A DNA stretch of 6,975 nucleotides from Actinomycetota bacterium (GTDB lineage Bacteria; Actinomycetota; Thermoleophilia; Gaiellales; Gaiellaceae), in assembly GCA_013813345.1 (NCBI GenBank), contig JACCRW010000257.1, positions 1 through 6,975 of the forward strand, read 5' to 3'. The notes under the pieces are model-generated. The model saw only the letters and a list, made by a program, of their open reading frames with translations. It was not told the origin of the DNA and did not search any database. Position 1 is the stretch's first letter; each line of letters opens with the position of its first letter. Of this stretch, positions 1 through 5,129 are shown one piece after another. The position numbers and the translations under genes were made by a program.

Positions 1-1069
1 GCTGGAAGGCGAGTAGGCTCTCGGCGGTCAGCTTCAGACCGGCCGCGAGCTCGCCCGGCTGGTCGTCATGGGTGTCGTACATCCCAGGTGCGTTGAGCGC
101 GACGGCGCGGATCGGGAGTCCGCCCGCAAGCATTGCCGCGAGCCCGGCGAGCCGGCGTGGAAAGTCGTCGTCGCCCGTATCGGGATCCGGAACGGGACTC
201 GTGAAGCCTGGGCTCTTGTCGTTCTTCGGCACGAAGGGCAGCAGCTGCTCTCGCAGCCTCGCGGCCTGCCGGGCCGTCCCGGTCGCCTGCGCGAGCGCAG
301 GGTCGCCGCCGGTCGGCAGCCTGCCGAGCGAGCCGACCGCGTCGAGCATCCGCCGCTCGACCTCGCCCCAGACGCCGCGCGTCCAGAAGTCGTAACGGTC
401 GGGACCGTCGATCGAGGAAACCGGCATCCGCGCCGTTGCGAGCGCGGGCTGGAGTCGGGACTCGAGCGAGAGTCCCTGGAGCGGGTTGTCGGGCGAGCCG
501 ACCCGGTCGAGGTAGCGGCCGAGCCAGCCGGTCGTGATCCGCTCGCTCGTCGCGCCGACCTCCCAGTAGTGGCGCGAGGTGAAGTGCGATTGGTCGGCGC
601 CGGTGTAGCCGACGCCTGGAAGAACGGAGGCCTTGCCCTCGCCGTGGAGCTGGGCCAGGGCCGCGAGCGACGGGTGCCAGCGCAGGCGGTCATCCTCGGC
701 GAACGCAAGCCCGGACGATTCTGGCAGCGCGAGCTTGGGGCGCAGCTTCCGGTAGAGCGGGTCGCCCGAGGGATAGAGCATCGAGAGCGAGTCGGCGCCG
801 CCGTCGAGGAAGACCGAGACGAGCACGCGCTGCGGGCCTGCGGCTTCGGCGGCCGCGATTCCCTCCTCGAGCGCGCGCGGGAGCAGGGCACCGCCGCCGT
901 AGACGGCGAGCGCCAAGCCGGCGCTTCGTGCGACGAAGCTCCGTCGGGTCAGTCCTGTGCCGGCGGGAATCGGCATCCCCGGCTCGATCGCGGGGAGGCC
1001 GCGACCGGCCTCCGCGACCGCGCGGCGGAGAGCGTCGGTGCGGCTGAAGTCGTTGCAGCAGCGGGCCAT
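1..1069 (-). CDS. DUF1501 family protein with Tat signal (C-terminus beyond window)
   Basis: The first 356 codons of a DUF1501 protein, a family with an alkaline-phosphatase/sulfatase-like fold and no settled function. The reading frame was followed by hand from the ATG at 1069 and has no stop to base 1. Visible features are a twin-arginine motif, TRRSFVARSAGLALAV (Arg-Arg at residues 42-43), ahead of a hydrophobic stretch to about residue 63, so the protein is probably exported folded by Tat. It has the family-type segments FLDGGADSLSML (87-98), WHPSLAAL (131-138), SHFTSRHYWE (161-170), GWLGRYLD (181-188) and YDTHDDQ (331-337). The N-region before the RR is unusually long (about 40 residues), so a later start is conceivable, for example Met32. 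The ATG shares one base with the stop of the DUF1800 gene (TGATG) and no Shine-Dalgarno is seen, which suggests coupled translation. The family is usually 400 residues or more, so a C-terminal part is missing here. Confidence 0.9.
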   Translation of the reverse strand, partial: MARCCNDFSRTDALRRAVAEAGRGLPAIEPGMPIPAGTGLTRRSFVARSAGLALAVYGGGALLPRALEEGIAAAEAAGPQRVLVSVFLDGGADSLSMLYPSGDPLYRKLRPKLALPESSGLAFAEDDRLRWHPSLAALAQLHGEGKASVLPGVGYTGADQSHFTSRHYWEVGATSERITTGWLGRYLDRVGSPDNPLQGLSLESRLQPALATARMPVSSIDGPDRYDFWTRGVWGEVERRMLDAVGSLGRLPTGGDPALAQATGTARQAARLREQLLPFVPKNDKSPGFTSPVPDPDTGDDDFPRRLAGLAAMLAGGLPIRAVALNAPGMYDTHDDQPGELAAGLKLTAESLLAFQ

Positions 1070-2412
1070 CAGGAAGTCTGGAGGTCGGGGGACACGGCGA
1101 CGAGCTGGCGGAGCGCGTTCGTGACGAGGACTGGATAGGACTTGCGCTTCCAGCTCTGGTTCGCGTCCTGCATGGCGCGCCGCGCGAACTCGAGCAGGGC
1201 GTCGCGGGTGTGGGGGCGAATGGTCGGCGAGCCCCAGAAGGCGATCGCCGCGGCGACGAGCTTCTGCGGGTCGCCCGAGATCGAGCCCGCCTGCTTGTCG
1301 GTGACCGAGAACGCCCGCGCTGCCTGGTTCGCGGTCGTCCAGCGGCCGCGAAAGGTTGCGGTATCGAGCCAGCGTTCGTCGTCCCAGCCGGCGACGTTCG
1401 GCGGCATGAAGAGCCGTTGGCCGGCCATCCCGGAGATCCAGGCCCACGAGGTCGTATCGATCCCGCGGCCCATCCCGCGCAGGAGCCCCGCGGTATAGAC
1501 GACCGGAGGCTTGACCATGCGAGGTCCCGTGTAGAGGGCGGGATGACGGAGGATCGCCTCGACGACGGGTCGGATCTGGAGATCCCGGCGGTAGAGGCTC
1601 TCGAGCGAGCGGCGGGTCGACCCGTCGAGCGCTGTGGGAACGAAGTAGCCCCAGAGCTTCTGGACGAAGAACCTGGGATGCGCCGGGTGGCGCAGGCAGA
1701 GGCGCACTGCGTCCTCCCAGTTGAAGGTTCCGGTTCTGCCGAAGATGCGCTTCGTGCCGGAGTCGTGGCGCTTTGGCTCGAAGCGGAAGTTGTGCGGACC
1801 GACGCCGCGGCGCCAGTCGCTGTCGAAGCCGGTCAGCGCTCGTGCCTGCTCCCGGACGTCCCGTTCGCTGTAGCCGCTGCCGGCGCCGAGCGTGAAGAGC
1901 TCCATCAGCTCGCGGGCGTAGTTCTCGTTCGGCGACCACTTCGTGTTCTCGGTTCCGGAGAGCCAGAGCAGCATCGCCGGGTCGCGGCTGATGTCGCGCA
2001 GCATCGTCTCGAACGAGCCGAGCGAGCGGCTGCGGAGGAGCTTGTTCTGGTTCAGCATCAGCTTCTGCGAGCCGACGCCGGCGAGTGAGGTCGCGAACCA
2101 GTCGTGCCAGACGAGGGTCAGGCGCTCGACGAGCGGGCGCGACGTGCGCACCATCCGGTCGAGCCACCAGATGTGGTCGTGGCCCCCCGCGTCGGTCGGT
2201 GCGAGCGCGCGTCCCTTGTCGTCGTGCGGCGCCGCGCCGACGAAGCGCTCGGCTCGCGGCCGAGTCAGCTTGCGAACCGCGCCGTCGAGACCGAGCTTCG
2301 CGAGTGCCTCCGCCTCGCCGCGGCGCGGACCGAAGCCCGCGCGCCAGAGCAGGCGCTCGGCCTGCTCACGAGCGAAAGGCCCCTTGTAGACAGCGGCGGG
2401 CATCTCCTTCAC
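1069..2412 (-). CDS. DUF1800 family protein
   Basis: A 447-residue DUF1800 protein, close to the usual family length. The function is unknown. Members commonly sit next to a DUF1501 gene, as here. Family-type motifs are LLWRAGFGP (21-29), WWLDRM (82-87), WHDWF (102-106), the hallmark NENYARELMELFTLG (162-176), QKLWGYFV (251-258), RHPALY (289-294), KPP (301-303) and PPNVAGWDDERWL (337-349). No signal peptide or membrane segment is evident. If it acts with its Tat-exported neighbour it would need another route, or it stays in the cytoplasm. The GTG start at 2412 is preferred because GGAG lies 9 nt upstream. The ATG at 2403 has AAGGAG directly abutting it, which is too close to work. The stop overlaps the DUF1501 start by one base, so the two are almost certainly one operon with this gene first. 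Family call is firm; role is not known. Confidence 0.93.
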   Translation of the reverse strand: MKEMPAAVYKGPFAREQAERLLWRAGFGPRRGEAEALAKLGLDGAVRKLTRPRAERFVGAAPHDDKGRALAPTDAGGHDHIWWLDRMVRTSRPLVERLTLVWHDWFATSLAGVGSQKLMLNQNKLLRSRSLGSFETMLRDISRDPAMLLWLSGTENTKWSPNENYARELMELFTLGAGSGYSERDVREQARALTGFDSDWRRGVGPHNFRFEPKRHDSGTKRIFGRTGTFNWEDAVRLCLRHPAHPRFFVQKLWGYFVPTALDGSTRRSLESLYRRDLQIRPVVEAILRHPALYTGPRMVKPPVVYTAGLLRGMGRGIDTTSWAWISGMAGQRLFMPPNVAGWDDERWLDTATFRGRWTTANQAARAFSVTDKQAGSISGDPQKLVAAAIAFWGSPTIRPHTRDALLEFARRAMQDANQSWKRKSYPVLVTNALRQLVAVSPDLQTS

Positions 2413-2421
2413 TATCGGATG

Positions 2422-2425
2422 CTCC
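2422..2425 (-). promoter_or_regulatory. Shine-Dalgarno of the DUF1800 gene
   Basis: On the minus strand GGAG lies 9 nt before the GTG at 2412. This decides for the GTG over the internal ATG at 2403. A second AAGGAG further upstream, around 2433-2438, is too far away to serve. No convincing -35/-10 pair was seen in the short stretch between the hairpin at 2466-2494 and this site. Confidence 0.55.
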
Positions 2426-2465
2426 GCCGAACTCCTTCAGCCCCAATGACGGCGAACTGGAAACG

Positions 2466-2494
2466 GCCCGCCGCGCCAACGCGGCGCGACGGGC
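2466..2494 (-). terminator. GC-rich hairpin after the CBS gene, possible terminator
   Basis: A 12-bp inverted repeat with one G-T wobble. Arms at 2466-2477 and 2483-2494 enclose a 5-nt loop. It begins 7 nt past the stop of the CBS gene. On the minus strand the stem is followed by CGTTTCC, so the T-tract is only three bases. The stem is very strong but the tail is poor, so termination may be partial or factor-assisted. It separates the CBS gene from the DUF1800-DUF1501 operon on the same strand. Confidence 0.6.
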
Positions 2495-2501
2495 GTGCGA
2501 A

Positions 2502-2915
2502 CTACTTCGAGATCTGCTGCACAGTCTCGCCCGTAAGCGTGTCGTGACCGCTCTGGGCGATGTCGGCCTGCGCGAGGATCCCGACGAGCTTGCCGTCCTC
2601 CTCGCACACGGGCAGCCGCCGCAGTTGGTGCTCGGCCATCAATCGCGCCGCTTCCTCGAGGCTCTGCTGCGGATCGACGGTGACGACGTCCTTCGAGGCG
2701 ATCTCGCCGACCGCCGTCTCACTGCCCTTGCCCTCGGCGAGCAGGCGAATCGCGAGATCCCGATCGGTCACGACGCCCACGAGGCGATCGTTCTCCATGA
2801 TCGGCAGCGACCCGACATTCTCCGACTTCATGATCCGAGCGGCCTCCATGGCCGACGTGCTCGGCTTGATCGTCGTCGGGCTCGCGGTCATTGCGTCGCG
2901 AATGGTGTGATGCAT
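2502..2915 (-). CDS. Tandem CBS-domain protein
   Basis: A 137-residue protein made almost only of two CBS domains, at about residues 8-61 and 74-125. Such stand-alone pairs form a Bateman module that usually binds adenine nucleotides and senses energy or redox state. The ligand and partner here are unknown. Visible are VGSLPIMENDRLVGVVTDRD in repeat 1 and LRRLPVCEEDGKLVGIL in repeat 2. The ribose-contacting (S/T)xxD motif is intact in repeat 1 (T50-D53), while repeat 2 has Ala115-x-x-Asp118, so one site may differ in binding. The frame is open further upstream, but the ATG at 2915 is chosen because AAGGAAAGGAA lies just before it and because residues ahead of it would not belong to the fold. 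A SigF/SigB-type promoter lies upstream and a hairpin follows the stop, so it is probably a single-gene stress-induced transcript. It resembles small CBS proteins such as mycobacterial hypoxic response protein 1 in size only. Confidence 0.93.
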   Translation of the reverse strand: MHHTIRDAMTASPTTIKPSTSAMEAARIMKSENVGSLPIMENDRLVGVVTDRDLAIRLLAEGKGSETAVGEIASKDVVTVDPQQSLEEAARLMAEHQLRRLPVCEEDGKLVGILAQADIAQSGHDTLTGETVQQISK

Positions 2916-2920
2916 GCGGT

Positions 2921-2931
2921 TTCCTTTCCTT
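2921..2931 (-). promoter_or_regulatory. Shine-Dalgarno of the CBS gene
   Basis: AAGGAAAGGAA on the minus strand contains two overlapping purine-rich matches. The nearer AGGA ends 6 nt before the ATG at 2915. This fixes the start at 2915 rather than at the upstream end of the open frame. Confidence 0.8.
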
Positions 2932-2948
2932 GATTCCGTCAGGCTGGG

Positions 2949-2974
2949 GTACCCTCGGCGCCGCCCGTGAAAAC
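2949..2974 (-). promoter_or_regulatory. Candidate SigB/SigF-type promoter of the CBS gene
   Basis: On the minus strand the sequence reads GTTTTC, 14 nt, GGGTAC, i.e. GTTT-N16-GGGTA. This matches the known consensus for general-stress sigma factors of the SigB/SigF group (GTTT-N(15-17)-GGGTA in mycobacteria; GTTTAA-N12-14-GGGTAT in Bacillus). Transcription would begin near 2942-2943, giving a leader of about 27 nt that contains the Shine-Dalgarno. It lies in the 98-nt gap behind the anti-sigma-like gene. The sigma factor that reads it is not in this window, since the ECF factor nearby would need a different motif. Confidence 0.6.
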
Positions 2975-3013
2975 GGTTGGTCAAGACATTTGCCGATGTG
3001 AAGGATCGCGCCC

Positions 3014-4339
3014 TCATGGCGTGGCGCGGAGTGAGTTTGCGATTGCGAGCGCCTCCTTCGTCGATGGAGCGGTGATTCGCACGAGCAGCCCGTCGGCGAA
3101 GGCGGCGAAAGCAGCTCCGCCCAGCCGCGAAGTGCTGATGTACGCGACGCCACCAACGAGTGGGCCGTGGGTGGGATGGACGGTTTCGGAGTACTCGCCG
3201 CCGAAAAGTGACGTCAGATCGCTGAGCGGGCCTCGATAGGTCGAGACTGTGATCGCCGCGGCCCCACGCCCGTAGCGAGCGCTGGCGATGGCGCGACGGA
3301 CCGGGATCCCCGGGAACGGGAACTTGCTCGTCTTGGCGACGGCGAAGTCGCTGAGCGTACGGCCGAGGGTGTTCGTCGGGAGCGGCGGCCGGTAGCCGAT
3401 GGTCGTGGCCGCAGCGGCAACCGGGACTCGGCGAAATCCGTAGTCGTGCGGACGCTCGACGGCGCCAGGTGGCTTGGGGAGAGTGAAGTCGCCCGTGCTC
3501 GTCGGCTCGCCGATCTTTAGATTTCGGACGCTCGCGATCGACGTCCAGCGGTCGGCGTCGTGGGCGTACTGGACGATCTCGAGCACCAGTCCCGTCTCCC
3601 GGTCAACGACGACATCCACACGGGCGCCGTAGATCTCGTACAAGGTCTCGCCGGGTCTGAAGGTGGCGGTCAGCTTCCAGGCTGCGCGTCCTGCGAACGT
3701 CACCTCTTGCACCGGTGGGTCGCGGTCGGTCAAGGCTCCCTGCGCCCACGCTGCGAGCTGCGCTTCCGGCGCGTACCGGGTGAAGAACGCGGGATCGAGG
3801 TTCGACGAGCGCAGGTAGATCGGGCGGCCGCTCGAGACCGAGATCAACCAGGTCTCGATACCGGTCGTCGCGTCATAGGCGAGATCGCGGCCATTCACGG
3901 CGCCGCCCGGGATCGTGACGCTCGAGTAGCTGCCGTCCGGATCGATGACGAACTTCGAGGGCAGCGGCGCCTGCGGAGTTGCATTCGAGCCAAGCCGCAC
4001 ACCGGGAGGAGGCGGACCTGGATCGCGCGTGCGAACCGAATACTCGCCGCTGATCGTCTGGTCGAGGTGCAGCCCTTGGACGAGCTTCGCTCGGACCTCG
4101 GCGGCGGACGCGGTGTAGGCGCCGCCGCGAGTACCGATCGCTCCCGCCACGACGGCGAGGACGATGACTGCTACCGCGGCGACAACCGTTCGACCCCTCC
4201 CGCGAGGCGAGGTCAGCACCCGTCGCGTAACGCGCCCGGGCGTCTGTTGCGCAACCTCGCTCAGCAGGTAGCGCTTGAGCTGTCGGCGACGATCAGGTGG
4301 GAGCTCGCGGTGCGGCGGCGGCGAGTAGCGGCCAGTCAT
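3014..4339 (-). CDS. Membrane-anchored putative anti-sigma/RseB-like sensor protein
   Basis: A 441-residue single-pass membrane protein. Residues 1-50 are basic and proline-rich and should be cytoplasmic. They include an arginine-rich helix-like segment (about 13-30). Residues 51-69, TVVAAVAVIVLAVVAGAIG, form the membrane segment. Residues 75-441 would lie outside. Two parts can be told apart: about 80-290, resembling LolA/RseB-type lipoprotein-carrier folds (e.g. AWKLTATF at 220-227, VDRETGLVLEIVQY at 245-258, GDFTLPKPPG at 283-292), and a C-terminal domain from about 305. The gene follows an ECF sigma factor with an ATGA overlap, so it is most likely its anti-sigma factor or signal sensor. 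No cysteine occurs in the whole protein, so it is not a zinc-binding (ZAS) anti-sigma factor. The fold call is by eye and moderate; the regulatory role is inferred mainly from position and topology. Confidence 0.75.
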   Translation of the reverse strand: MTGRYSPPPHRELPPDRRRQLKRYLLSEVAQQTPGRVTRRVLTSPRGRGRTVVAAVAVIVLAVVAGAIGTRGGAYTASAAEVRAKLVQGLHLDQTISGEYSVRTRDPGPPPPGVRLGSNATPQAPLPSKFVIDPDGSYSSVTIPGGAVNGRDLAYDATTGIETWLISVSSGRPIYLRSSNLDPAFFTRYAPEAQLAAWAQGALTDRDPPVQEVTFAGRAAWKLTATFRPGETLYEIYGARVDVVVDRETGLVLEIVQYAHDADRWTSIASVRNLKIGEPTSTGDFTLPKPPGAVERPHDYGFRRVPVAAAATTIGYRPPLPTNTLGRTLSDFAVAKTSKFPFPGIPVRRAIASARYGRGAAAITVSTYRGPLSDLTSLFGGEYSETVHPTHGPLVGGVAYISTSRLGGAAFAAFADGLLVRITAPSTKEALAIANSLRATP

Positions 4340-4944
4340 GGTTCTGGAACCTCCTCAGCTCGTTCTCGCTGGCTTTCCACTTCATGTCCGGAGCCAGGAA
4401 CGAGTTCCCGCAGACGGCCGCGCGCACGCGACAAGCGAGAACGCACGGTGCCGACCGGGATCTCCAGCGCGACTGCGACATCCTGGTAGCTGAGATCGAA
4501 CCAGGCGCAGAGCACGAACACCTCCTGCTCCCGATGTGGCAGTTGCGCCAGCAGCGACAGCACCTGTTTCATCTGCCGCTCATCGTCCAGCCGTTCATCC
4601 GCGGTGTCCGCCATTGCTCGCTCGGCCCGTGGTCTCGGCAGACGTTGCAACGCCGCTGCGAATCGCCTTCGAGACCGGTGCTGGTTCCGCACCACGTTTG
4701 TCGCGATCCCGTACAGCCAGGGCAGAACCTTGTCGGCAGGCAGTTCCTTGTCTCGCCGGCGCCACGCCTCGAGGAAGACGACCGAGAGAAGCTCCTCGGC
4801 GGTCGACCAATCTCCGATCCGACGAAAGCAGAAGTTGTAGATCGCATCCGCGTGCCGCTCGAACAGCAGGCCGAACGCATCGGCATCGTCCAGTCGCGCG
4901 CGGCGCCAAAGCACCCCGTCTTCAGGCTCCATCGACGACATCAT
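4336..4944 (-). CDS. RNA polymerase sigma factor, ECF type (sigma-70 family)
   Basis: A 202-residue alternative sigma factor with only regions 2 and 4, the ECF layout. Region 2 spans about 24-92, with FERHADAIYNFCFRRIGD (28-45), the AEELLSVVFLEAW core helix (49-61) and LPWLYGIATNVVRNQHR (74-90). Region 4 spans about 124-183, with LAQLPHREQEVFVL (132-145) and a helix-turn-helix, LSYQDVAVALEIPVGTVRSR (151-170). There is no extra C-terminal domain, only a short acidic tail. ATG codons at 4944, 4941 and 4932 are all possible starts. No strong Shine-Dalgarno precedes any of them, only GGGGCGG before the first. Upstream of 4944 the frame stays open, but only through antisense thrS sequence without a nearby start codon. 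The stop overlaps the next gene (ATGA, 4336-4339), which encodes the probable membrane anti-sigma partner. The 65-nt gap at 4945-5009 holds no clear promoter. Confidence 0.93.
   Translation of the reverse strand: MMSSMEPEDGVLWRRARLDDADAFGLLFERHADAIYNFCFRRIGDWSTAEELLSVVFLEAWRRRDKELPADKVLPWLYGIATNVVRNQHRSRRRFAAALQRLPRPRAERAMADTADERLDDERQMKQVLSLLAQLPHREQEVFVLCAWFDLSYQDVAVALEIPVGTVRSRLSRARGRLRELVPGSGHEVESQRERAEEVPEP
4349..4356 (-). promoter_or_regulatory. Shine-Dalgarno of the anti-sigma-like gene
   Basis: GAGGAGGT on the minus strand lies inside the last codons of the sigma factor gene and ends 9 nt before the ATG at 4339. It is a near-perfect match to the anti-Shine-Dalgarno. It supports the 4339 start and suggests the second gene is translated well in its own right, not only by coupling. 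Confidence 0.85.
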
Positions 4945-5009
4945 GTCCGCCGCCCCGCTCGAGGTTCCCGAGCACTCGGCCTGCTGGCTCGTCGGCCCGG
5001 ATGTGTTCG

Positions 5010-5129
5010 CTAGTCGGCGCCGGGGACGTCCTCGCCGTCGCCCTGCTCCTCCTCCGGATCCGGGATCGGCGAGCCTTCGGGCTCCTCGTTGCGGTCGTCC
5101 TCGCGTGGGTGCGTATCCTGATCGCTCAT
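5010..5129 (-). CDS. Possible small acidic protein (39 residues), doubtful
   Basis: A 39-codon ORF that begins MSDQDTHPRED and ends DGEDVPGAD. It is rich in Glu and Asp, with prolines and no hydrophobic core, so it would be disordered. In favour: GGGGAGG lies 9 nt before the ATG, the third codon positions are nearly all G or C, and it lies just upstream of the sigma factor gene on the same strand, 65 nt before its start. Against: the Shine-Dalgarno-like bases are simply antisense to thrS codons 4-7, the ATG shares two bases with the thrS ATG, and short open frames arise easily in GC-rich DNA. No family is recognised. If not real, 4945-5127 is the divergent intergenic region between thrS and the sigma operon. 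Confidence 0.3.
   Translation of the reverse strand: MSDQDTHPREDDRNEEPEGSPIPDPEEEQGDGEDVPGAD
5089..5119 (+). promoter_or_regulatory. Candidate leaderless promoter of thrS
   Basis: TTGCGG at 5089-5094 and TATCCT at 5114-5119 are separated by 19 nt. The -10-like element ends 8 nt before the thrS ATG, so transcription would start at or next to the start codon. This would fit the absence of a Shine-Dalgarno. Both hexamers are imperfect and the spacer is long, so the call is tentative. Confidence 0.3.

Noticed and set aside
34..1138. Long open frames at 34-891 (minus) and 68-1138 (plus)
   Set aside because: Both are rich in Arg, Ser and Pro with no recognisable motif. The frame of the DUF1501 protein through the same bases carries a Tat motif and family segments.
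1210..2933. Plus-strand open frames across the DUF1800 and CBS genes
   Set aside because: Low-complexity Arg/Ala-rich translations antisense to two clearly recognised proteins, with no Shine-Dalgarno or domain.
2976..2985. TTGACC as a housekeeping -35 for the CBS gene
   Set aside because: No acceptable -10 lies 16-19 nt downstream; that position is GC-only. The GTTT/GGGTA pair explains the region better.
2985..3001. Short inverted repeat ACAT...ATGT after the anti-sigma-like gene as a terminator
   Set aside because: Only four paired bases and no T-tract.
2916..3017. N-terminal extension of the CBS protein to 171 residues
   Set aside because: It would bury the strong Shine-Dalgarno and the GTTT/GGGTA promoter inside the coding region, and the added residues do not look like part of a CBS fold.
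4932..4968. GGAAC at 4964-4968 (minus strand) as an ECF-type -35 element for autoregulation of the sigma gene
   Set aside because: No CGTC/CGTT-like -10 occurs 16-17 nt downstream. The nearest GTCGTC is about 24 nt away, inside the coding start.
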